DNA of 64,000 bases, taken from the NCBI RefSeq assembly GCF_010686655.1, contig NZ_JAAGVY010000011.1, positions 54,835 through 118,834 of the forward strand. Reading direction: 5' to 3'. This stretch comes from Cryomorpha ignava. Its GTDB lineage: Bacteria; Bacteroidota; Bacteroidia; Flavobacteriales_D; Cryomorphaceae. A model generated the notes under the pieces. That model searched no databases. It was not told the origin of the DNA and saw only the letters and a list, made by a program, of their open reading frames with translations. Positions 20,845 to 32,200 of this stretch are shown here, one piece after another; the first letter of the stretch is position 1; each line of letters begins with the position of its first letter. The position numbers and the translations under genes were made by a program.

Positions 20845-22389
20845 ATGAAGCCATCTACCGACCTTTTTGATCTGATAAAGTCATTATCGAAATCTGAAAA
20901 AAGGTTCTTTAAGCTCTCCTCGTCTCTCCAAGCAGGAGACAAGAATTATCTAAAAATATTTGATGCTGTTGATAAGCAAAATGAATATGATGAAGATGCC
21001 CTGAAAGAACTATTTAAAAAGGAGACCTTTATAAAACATTTTCCTTCAGAGAAGAACCACCTGTACAAACTTATCTTAAAAAGCCTTCGCGCTTATCATT
21101 CCGATAATTCGGTGAGTAGCATTCTGAAGCAGGAGATAAAAAATATTGAAATTCTTTACAAAAAGGCACTTTATCCCGAGTGCAATAAGTTTCTTACACG
21201 AGCCAAGAAAATGGCCGTTACGCATGAGAAGTTTTATTACCTTTTTGAATTACTTAGCTGGGAGAAATTATTGCTTGAAGAAGCTTACGAAGCGGGCGAG
21301 TTCAATAAGGATCTTGATGCGCTGATAAGAGAGGAGCAAGATGTAATTGAAAAACTGAATAATCTGGCCGCTTATCATATTCTCTACTCTAAAATTAATT
21401 ATGTGTTTAGAAGTGGCGGTTATGTGCGCAATGATATAGATAAGTCGCTGGTTGAAGAAATATCTCATCACCCGCTCATTATTGGCCGCGATACGGCATT
21501 AAGCAGACGCGCAGCGACAATATGCTATTATATTCAGGGATTTTGTGCTACGGCAAATGTTGATAAGGAAACGGCTACTTTGAAGTTTATGCGTGTTAAG
21601 GAAATTCTTGATGACAACCCCCTTATTCGAAAAGATTTACCAAAAAGGTATATCCGCACATTGAGTAATCTACTCGCTATTCAGATAGATACAAACCAAA
21701 TTGACGAAGCGCTAGAAATGGTTGAAACAATGAGAAGTTTTACCAAAAAATCTCATTTTAGCACTGAAGATATTGAGATAATGGTTTTTAAAAGCACTTA
21801 CCTTGCCGAGTTGCGTATTTATGAAAAGCAAGGTGAGTTTGATAAAGCGATTATGCTTGTAGATGATATTGAAAAAGGAATTGAAGCGAGCGACGGAAAG
21901 ATCAATAAGGAACAAGAGCTACTTTTTATGTTTAGTATTGCATCTGTTTATTTCGGCGCCGGTAAATACAAAGACTCATTGGCTTGGCTAAACAGGGTAC
22001 TTAATGACAATGAACCCAATTTGCGCCAGGATATTTACAGCTATGCGCGGCTTTTTAATCTTGTGGTTCATTATGAGTTAGGTAATTACGACCTGCTTGA
22101 ATACATTATTAAATCTACGTTTAGATATTTGAGTAAACGCCAACGCGACCACGAAATGGAGGTGATGATATTGAACTATATGAAGCGTTTGTCGCGCATG
22201 GCCGGCAAGCCTGAGGAGCTTGATATCTTTGCGGAGTTTAAAAATGATCTGAGTGGATATCTTCAAAATTCAACCGGTCAAATCATTCTCGAATTCTTTA
22301 ATTACCCGGTTTGGATTGAGAGTAAACTTGAAGGGGTTTCGTTTAAAGAGGCTGCGAAGAGGAAGTATAAAAGTGTGGTGGCGATGTAA
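20845..22389 (+). CDS. Conserved helical protein of unknown function
   Basis: No function is recognised. The 514-residue product lacks a signal peptide or membrane segment and looks almost entirely alpha-helical. The N-terminal block (DLIKSLSKSEKRFFKLSS, about 8-25) resembles, from memory, a group of Bacteroidota hypothetical proteins. The rest has an irregular helical-repeat character reminiscent of tetratricopeptide repeats (for example AELRIYEKQGEFDKAIMLVDDIE and FGAGKYKDSLAWLNRVLND in the second half). It stands alone between a repeat region and a 0.8-kb spacer, with no operon partner. A near-consensus -7 box, GATATTTG, lies at 20764-20771. A cytoplasmic scaffold role is only a guess. Confidence 0.85.
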   Translation: MKPSTDLFDLIKSLSKSEKRFFKLSSSLQAGDKNYLKIFDAVDKQNEYDEDALKELFKKETFIKHFPSEKNHLYKLILKSLRAYHSDNSVSSILKQEIKNIEILYKKALYPECNKFLTRAKKMAVTHEKFYYLFELLSWEKLLLEEAYEAGEFNKDLDALIREEQDVIEKLNNLAAYHILYSKINYVFRSGGYVRNDIDKSLVEEISHHPLIIGRDTALSRRAATICYYIQGFCATANVDKETATLKFMRVKEILDDNPLIRKDLPKRYIRTLSNLLAIQIDTNQIDEALEMVETMRSFTKKSHFSTEDIEIMVFKSTYLAELRIYEKQGEFDKAIMLVDDIEKGIEASDGKINKEQELLFMFSIASVYFGAGKYKDSLAWLNRVLNDNEPNLRQDIYSYARLFNLVVHYELGNYDLLEYIIKSTFRYLSKRQRDHEMEVMILNYMKRLSRMAGKPEELDIFAEFKNDLSGYLQNSTGQIILEFFNYPVWIESKLEGVSFKEAAKRKYKSVVAM

Positions 22390-22439
22390 GATCGGTTCTT
22401 GTAGTTTTGAAAGATTCCTAGAGAAACAATGAATGTTGT

Positions 22440-23160
22440 AGCACCATCACACACGCTCAGTGTACCACGCTTTTTAGCGTGGCGTCTCGCCACGCCTATG
22501 GCTTGATAAACTACGGGTGGCGTATTCTGGCGTTTCGCCGGGCCTAAATTGACCGAATTGAGTTGGGTAAATAAAAATCAGGAATAAAATTGAGATACCA
22601 TCGTATCTCAGCCAACTTACTTGTGTATTCCGCAGCATTGCAACTAAGTGCAACGATCTCATGACCGCAGGGAATAAATGCTGCGGAGCGGGGCAGCCGT
22701 GAATCAGATATGAAGCAAAATATGAATTGTCGATAAAACCACCGATTCCAAAGACTCAATAATAAATATTTTGCAGTCCCGACCATACGGTCTCCCTTTG
22801 GTCGTAGGGACGACCGTTATTATAGCCGTGGGTTTATTCACTTCGTTCACCCTGCCATGCGGCCTTCCTATGGTCGTCGGGCTCCCGTTGGTCGTGATGC
22901 CGCTGCGCTTAGTTTAACCCAAGGTTTTAAAACACCGGCGATTTCAAAAGTGCCGACCATACGGTCTCATTTCAATCGTAGGTACGACCGTTTTTACAAA
23001 AAATTAAATCCCTATATTTCAAATAATTAACCTGACGTTACTTATAATTGCATATGCTGCGGAGCGGGAAGTACCTAATTCCGTAAATATTTGCCTGGCG
23101 AGACGCCAGAGTTAGGCACCCTCGCCAGAGGCGAGCGTTTGTACCCTTGGTGAAATCGCT
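22440..23160. repeat. Repeat-rich non-coding spacer
   Basis: This stretch holds no convincing gene but many short palindromes and related words: CCACGC/GCGTGG near 22466; GAGATAC/GTATCTC near 22592; CCGCAGCATT (22630-22639) against AATGCTGCGG (22677-22686); and a word beginning CCGACCATACGGTCTC at 22779 and again at 22953, each followed by a TCGTAGG-ACGACCG arm. TGCTGCGGAGCGGG occurs at 22679 and again near 23055. It is richer in G and C than its surroundings. It looks like a patchwork of decayed repeats. Confidence 0.65.
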
Positions 23161-23280
23161 TGGCTAAGTTCATGGCCTGCTTTTCCTCACCACACTAATC
23201 AAAGATTCAATCAATGAAAAGAGCCCCAATCAGAGCGGACTCGCAGTCCTTTTTACTTGAATATATATTGCTAGGCAATT

Positions 23281-23308
23281 TTATTCGTGTATTCGTGGCC
23301 ATTTTTTT
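23281..23308 (-). repeat. Dispersed GCCACGAATxCACGAA repeat, copy 1
   Basis: On the minus strand this reads A7-TGGCCACGAATACACGAATAA. The same word, GCCACGAATGCACGAATG, occurs on the plus strand at 61670-61705, also next to a homopolymer run. It is therefore a repeat shared by two intergenic regions 38 kb apart. Confidence 0.6.
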
Positions 23309-23335
23309 CCACCATATTAGTTCGAATTTATTCAA

Positions 23336-23366
23336 TGAAAAAAGCCCGAATCAAAAGATCGGGGCT
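23336..23366 (-). terminator. Terminator of the adhesin operon
   Basis: Read leftward: AGCCCCGA (23366-23359), an 8-nt loop, TCGGGCT (23349-23343), then a run of T residues. It lies 27 bp after the stop codon of the OmpA-family gene and ends the leftward adhesin operon. Confidence 0.85.
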
Positions 23367-23392
23367 CTAGAATTCAATAAAATATTTTCGCT

Positions 23393-25348
23393 TTAAAGTT
23401 TATTCTCTCTAAGAACAATAAACTCGGTACGTCTGTTTTTCTGGTGTTCAGCATCCGAGCATTCTACACCGTCCACACATTTATTTACCGGTTGGCTTTC
23501 GCCGAAACCTTTTGACTGAAGTCTGGTTTTCGCAATTCCTTTTGAGGTTAGGTAATTTAAGACCGAAGCTGCGCGGCGGTTTGAGAGTCCCTGATTGTAC
23601 CCTGTAGATCCGCGGCTGTCAGAATGCGATTGAATTTCGATATTAATCTTAGGATTATCATTTAGCAGTTTTACCAGCTTATCGAGAATGGGTTTTGCGT
23701 CGGTACGAATCTCTGATTTATCGTAGTCGTAAAATACTTCTCCAATATCATAAGTTTTTGAAGCAGTGCCAGATCCGTCGGCGGGGTTTCCGCTACCGGT
23801 TCCACTGTCGCTTTCTACGATCTCGTCAATATCAAACTTTAGATTAATTGTTTTTTCCTCGGGTTTATTACCGGTTTGAAATGATTCAGACACCTTAAAG
23901 TAACCTTCTTTATTTCCTTTTAAAACATACGATTTCGAAGGTAGAAGATTGAATCTGAATTTACCGTCTTTACCTGTTGTAACTCGAGCAGAGTCACCAT
24001 CAGTTAAGTTGATAAGAGTAATTACTACGCCATCAATAGGCAATGTATTTGCTTTAAGCGAAGCTATTCCCTCTACTACAAAAGTAGGTGGTACCTGCGT
24101 ATATTCGTAAATCATATCAACACCCGAGCGATTTGAAGAGATGTAACCGGTGGTATCATTATCGTTTATCGCAATGGCAAAATCGTCTTGGCTAGAGTTC
24201 ATAGGATAAGCCAGATTTACAGGAGCAGACCAAATTCCACTACGATTTTCTGACATAAATATATCGAGTCCGCCCAATGTTTGGTGTCCCTGACTTGAAA
24301 AGTAGAGTTTACCTTTTTTAGAAACATATGGAAATACTTCGTTACCAGATGTGTTAATCGTCTTGCCCAGGTTAATTGGCTCTCCCCAATTGGTGCCGTC
24401 ATAAGATGATTTATAAATGTCGCTACCGCCGTATCCGCCGGGCATATTACTCGAAAAATAGAGTGTTTTACCATCTGCGCTAAGGCTCGGGTGACCTACA
24501 CTATACGAGGTGCTATTAAACGGAAGTTCAGCAGGGTCTGACCATTTACCATCTACTTTTTCACTTTGATAAAGGTAAAATTGGTTCTCATTTTTCTCAT
24601 TTAACAGCTGCTTCTTTTCATTTTTCATCGCGCTACGGGTATATACAATCATATCCTGAGCTGCATTAAAAGTAGCAGGACCATCGTGAAAACGCCCGTT
24701 TAGTTCGGGGGCAAATTTTGTCGGAATATCCCAGTTTCCGGATCCATCTTTCTCTATATAAAACATATCAAGAAAAGAGTAACCAGTCCAGGGGTTCGTT
24801 GCTGCTGCGCTTGTGATCTCCGTTTCTCCGGCAAAAACAATTCCTTTGTCGTAAAGCGTTGGACCAAACATCGAAACAGTAAAATCGAGTGGAAGTGGCG
24901 TAAGCATATAAGCCAGCGAATCTTCTTTTAGTTCTTTTATCGAAGTAGTAGAAGCGAGCAGGTCGCGTGCGAGCTGATCTGAAGGATTGGCATCGATATA
25001 TTGCTGAAGATAAGGTTTTGCTTCATCATACTTATTGTTTTTCATAAGTACCTGAGCATAATTTAGCTTGTCTTCCATTGGCAAATCAATAGAGTCTGCT
25101 ACTTCGCGATAATATTTTTCAGCTTGCTCAGATTGATTGAGCTGGCGATGGGCACTGGCAAGCTTGAGTTTTACATCAAGATTGTCGGGTTGGCCGTTTA
25201 GCGCCTTCTCATATTTTGAGATTGCTTTTGAATAGCTGAGATTTTCGTATTCTCTATCGCCACTCTTTATATAACCATTTGAGCAAGAAGCTAAAAAGGC
25301 AAGCGCAGAGATGAGAATCAGGGTGTAAAGGGAGAATTTTACTTTCAT
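23393..25348 (-). CDS. OmpA-family TPR lipoprotein, PorE-like
   Basis: A 651-residue outer-membrane-associated lipoprotein. The signal peptide ends at a lipobox (FLASC, Cys about 22). TPR-like helices cover about 30-130, PD40/beta-propeller-like repeats about 165-415 (PSLSADGKTLYFSSNMPGGYGG, and similar blocks), a carboxypeptidase-regulatory-like beta domain about 425-505, and a C-terminal OmpA peptidoglycan-binding domain about 545-651 (VFYDYDKSEIR, NRRAASVLNYL, NRRTEF). This architecture is that of PorE of the T9SS, which ties the machine to peptidoglycan. It starts 9 bp after the PorP/SprF gene and follows the giant adhesin, so the three form one module. Confidence 0.88.
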   Translation of the reverse strand: MKVKFSLYTLILISALAFLASCSNGYIKSGDREYENLSYSKAISKYEKALNGQPDNLDVKLKLASAHRQLNQSEQAEKYYREVADSIDLPMEDKLNYAQVLMKNNKYDEAKPYLQQYIDANPSDQLARDLLASTTSIKELKEDSLAYMLTPLPLDFTVSMFGPTLYDKGIVFAGETEITSAAATNPWTGYSFLDMFYIEKDGSGNWDIPTKFAPELNGRFHDGPATFNAAQDMIVYTRSAMKNEKKQLLNEKNENQFYLYQSEKVDGKWSDPAELPFNSTSYSVGHPSLSADGKTLYFSSNMPGGYGGSDIYKSSYDGTNWGEPINLGKTINTSGNEVFPYVSKKGKLYFSSQGHQTLGGLDIFMSENRSGIWSAPVNLAYPMNSSQDDFAIAINDNDTTGYISSNRSGVDMIYEYTQVPPTFVVEGIASLKANTLPIDGVVITLINLTDGDSARVTTGKDGKFRFNLLPSKSYVLKGNKEGYFKVSESFQTGNKPEEKTINLKFDIDEIVESDSGTGSGNPADGSGTASKTYDIGEVFYDYDKSEIRTDAKPILDKLVKLLNDNPKINIEIQSHSDSRGSTGYNQGLSNRRAASVLNYLTSKGIAKTRLQSKGFGESQPVNKCVDGVECSDAEHQKNRRTEFIVLRENKL

Positions 25349-25357
25349 GATAGTTGA

Positions 25358-26296
25358 TTAAAAGTACCTAGGGGATTTTGTTTTAATGGTTTCTTTTGCA
25401 AATTTAAAGCTAAGCATTATTTCATGAGAACCACTATTATAATCACTTAATGCCGTAGTTGTGAAGTCATAGGCGTAACCGACTCTAAAATTAGTTCCGA
25501 TATTATATTCTAAAAGTCCAATAATAGCATCGCCCGTGCGGTACGACGCTCCTATCCAAAACGTATTTTTTATCAATAGGTTACAATTTATATCAGCCTG
25601 TAACGGTGCTCCATTTTGATATTTAATCAGGAATGAAGGTTTAATCGCAAAGTTATCACTTCTTATAAATACGTAACTCGCTGTAATATAGGTATGAGGT
25701 TCAAAATACCTGTCGCCAACGTCGTTAATATTAAACCGTACGTTCTTATCTGCCGCGTAGATTGTTGGAATGCTGATGCCTGCATACCAGAGGTTTGAAT
25801 ACAAATACACTCCCGCTCCAATTTTTGGTACAAAAGCGTTTGTTTGGTTTTGCGAAAAAATGGGGTCACCATTATCAAAAACTTTGGTCTCGCTCAAGTT
25901 GGCGGTATAGTCTGAAAATCCGGCGCGAACACCAAAACTAAGTCGCGTTGTAGCTGCTTCATTAAGAAATAAGTGGTAGCTGTAATTTGCAAATACCTCG
26001 GTTTGGCGGGTATCACCAATTTTGTCGTTTGTAAATGTAAGTCCCACACCCATTAACTCATTGCTAAGCGGGCCTTCAATTCCAAATGTCTGGGTAGTCG
26101 GTGCGCCTTCAAAACCCGTCCATTGCGTGCGGTACAGTGCAGTCGCTTCCGCGAATGAATGCGTACCGGAATAGGCAGGATTGATAAATAAGCCGCTAAA
26201 CATATATTGGCTTACCATAATTTCTTGTTGCGCCTGAAGCTGGATTGCTCCAATAATTCCGACTAATAACAAAAATATTTTTCTCATCGGATTCAA
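25358..26296 (-). CDS. PorP/SprF family T9SS outer-membrane protein
   Basis: A 312-residue protein with a signal peptide (cleavage near QLQAQ) and beta-barrel character throughout. The opening QQEIMVSQYMFSGLFINPAYSGT is the PorP/SprF signature, followed by YRTQWTGFEGAPTTQTFGIEGPL. In Flavobacterium johnsoniae SprF is needed to deliver the giant adhesin SprB to the surface, and its gene lies directly after sprB. Here too it begins 2 bp after the adhesin's stop, so it is probably the dedicated partner for secretion or anchoring of that adhesin. It ends in a basic KSPRYF. Confidence 0.93.
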   Translation of the reverse strand: MNPMRKIFLLLVGIIGAIQLQAQQEIMVSQYMFSGLFINPAYSGTHSFAEATALYRTQWTGFEGAPTTQTFGIEGPLSNELMGVGLTFTNDKIGDTRQTEVFANYSYHLFLNEAATTRLSFGVRAGFSDYTANLSETKVFDNGDPIFSQNQTNAFVPKIGAGVYLYSNLWYAGISIPTIYAADKNVRFNINDVGDRYFEPHTYITASYVFIRSDNFAIKPSFLIKYQNGAPLQADINCNLLIKNTFWIGASYRTGDAIIGLLEYNIGTNFRVGYAYDFTTTALSDYNSGSHEIMLSFKFAKETIKTKSPRYF

Positions 26297-26298
26297 TT

Positions 26299-29200
26299 TT
26301 ATCTTCTAATTTCTAAATATCCTTTCAAATTGTCTGCTCCATCGAGCTCAACGACTACAAAATAGGTTCCTTCTGCAAGCTCGTCACCGTCTTGATTGGT
26401 GCCATACCAGGGGTTTGAATTGCGGTAATTTTGCTCTTCATATACTTGATTTCCCCATCGGTTAAAAACCAATAATCGATTATTTGGGTAATTCTCTAAA
26501 CCTCTTACCGTAAAGAAATCGTTGAAGCCATCGCCATTTGGAGATATTCCGTTTGGCATTTCCAATACTTCAGGCTCCGTAAGGGTAATATAAGCTGTAT
26601 CGGTACACATATTGGCATCGGTAACCACGAGCATATAAGTTCCGGCTTCAAGATTAAGTTGATTATTACCCGACTGCGAAGTGTAGCCATTATCAGAAGT
26701 CCAGACGTATGCGAGTGACGGGGTTCCGCCATTTACTCTTGGACCATCAATAATTCCATCGCCCGATTGAAAATCTGAGAGATTAAATCCATTGCTAAAC
26801 ACAGGGCTTGTGAGCGGTTTTATTACAAGTCTTTCAGGCTGATCTACGGTATAAGTTTCAGTAATCTCGCAGCCATTGGCGTCTTGAGCGGTTACAGTAT
26901 AGTCGCCAGCTTCAATGTCAAATATCGAAGAGCCGACAGCGGCGAAACCATTTGGTCCCGTCCATGAATAAACTACGGGTTCTTGGCCGGTTACTACAAA
27001 GGCATTAATCATTCCGTTAGCTTCGTCGAAGCAGGCGGGTTCTGTTATAGATGCATCAATGTTAAGCGTATTGCTTGACGTTAATGTGAAGTTTTCTGTG
27101 AGCACACAGCCATTTGCATCTGTAATTTCTACGCTATAATCACCGGCAGGGACATTTATCAAATCCTGGGTGGTGGCGTTAGTGCTCCACAAATAGCTGT
27201 ATGGCGCAGTTCCGTTTGTGACTGAAATATTGATAATACCTGATGCTGTTTCGCAATTTGCCGCTACAAGCTCTGCTGATAGTTCAATTGGTTGCGGAGC
27301 CGTTAAGTTTATCGAGCCAAGTAATGAGCAGCCGTTATCATCTTGAAGTATGTAGGTATAGCTTCCGGCAGCCAATCCGGAAATGGCCAGTGATGATGAA
27401 GTGAAACCATCCGGTCCGGACCAAACAATTGAATAATTCCCAGAACCGCCCGTAGCGTTTACCTCGGCTGTTCCAGTGGCTTCTCCTGCACAGAGTATTT
27501 CGCTTGTTATTTGCGCTTCCGCGAATAGCGAATCTGCCGGCTCGGTGAGCGTAAGATTAATTGTGTAAACGCAACTGTTCGCGTCTTCTGCTACGAGGGT
27601 ATAATCTCCTGCAGCCAGATTATCGATATTCTGATCGTCAGAACTAAATCCATCTGTACCGCTCCAGTTAAAGCTGTATGGTGCGGTGCCGCCGGTTATC
27701 GCTGTAGTTACTGATCCATCTGTAGATCCTTTGCAACTAATATTTGTGCCTGAAGGATAAACCAGCGGTGTGGCTGTTGCCGATAGTGCTTCTGCAGGTT
27801 GGCTTAGTAAAACGCTTGCTGTTGCAGAACAGTTATTTTCGTCGGTTACTGTAATCTCGTATGTTCCAGCGGCCAAATTGTCAATATTAACCTGCGAAGA
27901 CGTAAATCCTCCAGGGCCTGTCCAGTCAATATTAAGTGCGCCGATACCACCGGTTATTGTGGTTAGAATCGATCCTGAGCTATCGCCAAAACAGGCAATC
28001 TCGTTGCCACCCTGAAAAACAGGGCTGTCCAGATTAATAGATATAGGTAGTGGCTGGGTAAGCGTAAATGAAGTATCGCGAATACAGCCGCTGTTGTCTG
28101 TAAGAGTTAGTTGATATACCCCGGCGCATAGATCAGTCAGTGCCAGCTGGTTTGAACTAAAACCGGCCGGCCCTGTCCAGACTGCGGTAACCGGTGCGGC
28201 TCCACCACTAAAAGAAGCAGTAAGCGATCCGTCGCAAATTCCGCCACAAGAGGTATTAAAACCATTTGGATAAATAAACTTGTTGATAGACAGAGCAATT
28301 GCCGGCGCCTGAGTGAGCGTAATGCACGTAGTTGATGTACAATTGTTTGCATCCGTTATTGTGAGGCAGTATTCACCGACGTATAAGTTAGTCAGATTTT
28401 CATCTGTTGAGGCGTATCCGCCCGGTCCTGTCCAAGCGTAAGTGTAGGCACCCACGCCACCAGAAACAACGGCATTAATCTCGCCTGAATTATCGCCAAA
28501 GCAAGAGATGTTAAATCCATTTGTTTCAGGGCTTGACAAAGCAATTGCAATTGCCGGATTGGTCAATACATCGACGCATTCCACGTAAGTGCAGCCATTA
28601 AAGTCTGTAATTGTAGCGCAGTACTGACCAGATTCAAGACTTGAAATTGTAGTTCCATTGGCTGTAAAGCCGTTTGGCCCCGTCCACAATAGAGTGTACG
28701 TAGGAACGCCTCCGCTAATAGTTGCGGTGATAGATCCGTCTAATCCACTTGCACATGAAGGAGATGCAGTTTGGAAGCTCACCGCAATGGCTTCGGGTTG
28801 TGTGAGTGTAATGCAGGTAATGCCAGTACAGCCCAAGTCGTCGGTAACTGTTACGCAGTATTCTCCGGCTTCCAATCCGCTTATGTCAGCATCACTGCTT
28901 ACAAATCCATTTGGCCCTGTCCATTCTTGTAAAAAAGTACCTGATCCGCCAAAAATGGATAGCGAAATAGATCCGGTATTGCCTCCGTTGCAGGCTATAT
29001 TGTATCCTGCACCGGCAATAGGTGCGGTAGGTATAACCTGAATGGGTGAAGGAAGAGTTATAACAAAACTTTCACTTGCAGAACAGCCATTGGCATCGGT
29101 TACAATTACAGAGTAATTTCCGTTTTGAACTGAAACTATTTCAGTTGTTTGTCCATTGCTCCAGTTGAATGTATAAGGAGTTGTGCCACCTGTAATTCCT

Positions 29201-32200
29201 AAATCTATCGTAGCCGGAGTTTGATCACCGCAATCGGGCTGGTTAATAGACGAGTTGATTAACAAGGCGTCTGGTTCTTCAATATCGATGCATTGCTGAA
29301 TGTTACATCCATTGGTATCGGTAATATCCAGGCAGTAAGTTCCTGGCTCCAGATTATCAATCGCCGCAAGTGCAGAGCTATAGCCGGTAGGGCCGGTCCA
29401 CGTGTATGTATAAGGAGCTGTTCCTCCCGATACGGCAGATGTAATGGAACCATTGGTGTTTCCATTGCAATCTATTTCAAATCCTCCCGCAAAAGTATTT
29501 GCCGAAAGGATAATGCTAAGCGGAGCCGGAGCTATTACGGTATAGCAGGCCTCCGCGGTACAATTGTTGGCGTCTATAATAGCCAGGCAATATACACCAG
29601 CTTCCAAACCAGCAATATCTTCGGAAGATGCTGTAAATCCATTCGGTCCTGTCCAGCTGAAAGTGTAAGCCGGGTCTCCGCCCAATACACTCACGTCGAT
29701 ACTCGCAGTTGATGCACCACCGCAAGACGATTGTACCATATTTTCGAGTACAATATTAATTGGGGCCGGAGCGGAAAGTGTTACACATTCAGAAATGGTA
29801 CATCCATTTAAATCGGTTGCGGTGAGGCAATACGTACCTTCTAATAAGCCGGTAGGATTAAGGCTTGTTGAAGTAAAGTTATTCGGGCCTGTCCATGAAA
29901 AATTATAACCAGGAGAACCACCTGCTATTGTTGCCAGAATTTCTCCATCAGCCGAATCATCGCAATTTAAGTTTTGCGCGTTGGAATAGAAAGTGGCATC
30001 GAGCTGAATAGTTAAAGGATCAGGCTCGGTAAGTACAATGCATTGCGTTTTTTCGCAGTCGTTGGCGTCAACAACCGAGACACAATATTCGCCGGAAGGC
30101 AAATCAAACAGATCTTCGTTGGTTGAAGTAAATCCATTTGGTCCTGTCCAGTTTATGGAAATGGGGCTTTCGCCACCGGTAATTATTAAATTAATTGAAC
30201 CATCTGCGGTGCCATTGCAGCTAATATTATTTCCGTTTATCACGGCAGCCTGCAGATTGATGTTAAAAGCTTTTGGACCAGTTATCGTTACTGTTTCTGC
30301 GAAAGAGCAACTGTTTGCATCGGTAGCCAATACACTGTACTCGCCGGGTGGTAAGTTTTCAATTGGGTTTCCAGCTACGGGGCCGTATCCATTTGAGCCT
30401 ACCCAAAAATAGGTATATGGTTCAGTTCCTCCCGATGGAACAGCTTCGATAGTACCATCGTTTGCTCCGGCGCAACTTACATTATATCCATTAGGGAAGA
30501 GGCTTACATTGAAATCAATAGCTATCGTATCTGGCGCTGTAACGTCGATAAATGAGTTTTGAACACATCCATTGGCATCAAATAATACGGCTTCGTATGT
30601 TCCCGAAGCGAGATAAATCAAATCTTGCTGGTTTGAGAAATTTGGATTTCCGGCAGTATTCCACTGGTATGAATAAGGCAAGGTTCCTCCGGAAGGAGTA
30701 ATGTAAATTTCACCGTCGCTGCTATTCCAGCAAGATAGGTTAAAGCCGTTGTAGTCGGAAAGCGAATCTACGGTAATTACCAAATCTTCTGGCTGTGTTA
30801 CGGTTACGGCGTCTAAGTACATACAACCGTTGGCATCAGTTACGGTAAGATTGTAAATTCCACCTTCGAGGGTGGTTAGCGAAAGATCTGTAGAGGTAAA
30901 TCCGGAAGGTCCGTTCCACAGAATGGAATAACCCGGAATTCCACCCGAAACAGTAAGATCAATGGTTCCTGTAGGCAATCCAAAGCAAAGGCTTGGAGTC
31001 ATTTCGAAAGAAATCTCGATCGGCTCTGGAGCGTTAAGGGTGATGGTTTCTGTAGATTCGCAACCGTTGCTGTCTGTAACGGTTACGCTATATATACCCG
31101 GAGCGAGATTTGTCAAATCTTCATCTGTACTGGTATCTAATCCGGGTAAATCCCAAAGGATGGTGTAAGGCGCAGTTCCTCCGGTAATTTCTAAATCAAT
31201 TGTTGCCGTGCTGTCGCTTGCGCAAACCACATTTGTGCCACCTGCAAAGAGTGATGGTGTTAGGGTTGAACCCAATGCCGCGGCAGGTTCGCCGATGGTA
31301 ACATCTAATAATAAGGGAGTAGCACATCCATTATTATCTGTGATTGTAACAGTGTAAGTGCCGGCGGGTAAATTTGAAGCAGCAGGGGTTTGCTGATTGG
31401 CAATATCATTCCACGAATAGCTGTAAGATCCGCTTCCGCCAGAGGCTTCAACTTCTGCTGAGCCTGTGCTATCGCCAAAGCAAATAACATCTGTACTTGA
31501 AATAATTATTGCGCTAAGTGGCAAAGCGGGTTCGGTAAGGATGATGTTGAGACTGGCTGTACAGCCGTTTAAATCTGTTACTAATACGGTATAAGTTCCA
31601 GCCTCCAAATTGGTCGCTGTTGCAGTTGTTTGATTTGCAGGGTCATTCCATAAATAGGTGTAATCTTGTGTTCCGCCTGCAACGCTTACTGTTGCAGAAC
31701 CGGTGGCTTCGCCACTGCAGAGAATGTTTTCAATGGTATCAATACTAATAATAATGGGGTCTGGAGCAATCAGCTCAAAAGTCTCACTGGTGGTGCATCC
31801 GTTTCCATCTGTAATTGTTACTTCGTAATTTCCTTCTACCAGACCGGTAATCGAAGCTCCCGAAGTGGGTGGAACTGTATTCCAGGAATATGCATAAGGC
31901 GTTGCTCCACCAGTAGCGTTTACTTCTAAGCTTCCATTTGCAGCGCCATCGCAAAGCGGGTTGTCGAGCGAAATAAGGTCGATTTCGAGGGTATCGGGTT
32001 CTGTAATTTCGATATCGAGGTTTGTTGTACATCCATTCCCATCGGTTGCAGTTACAGTATAAGTTCCTGCCGAAAGAGATGAAATGGTATTTCCAGTTTC
32101 CGCGGGGATCGTATTCCACTCAAATGAATAGGGCAAAGTACCACCTGATGCACTTACTGTTGCGCCGCCCGAATTGTCGCCAGCGCATGATACGATTGTT

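Noticed and set aside
22440..23160. Insertion sequence
   Set aside because: No transposase frame, not even a broken one, is found in the spacer.
23214..23396. 60-codon frame before the adhesin operon end
   Set aside because: It spans a dispersed repeat and the terminator and shows no family features.
28658..29041. 127-codon frame antisense to the adhesin
   Set aside because: Long antisense frames arise from the repeated codon pattern of the SprB repeats; several similar ones occur at the same place in different repeats.
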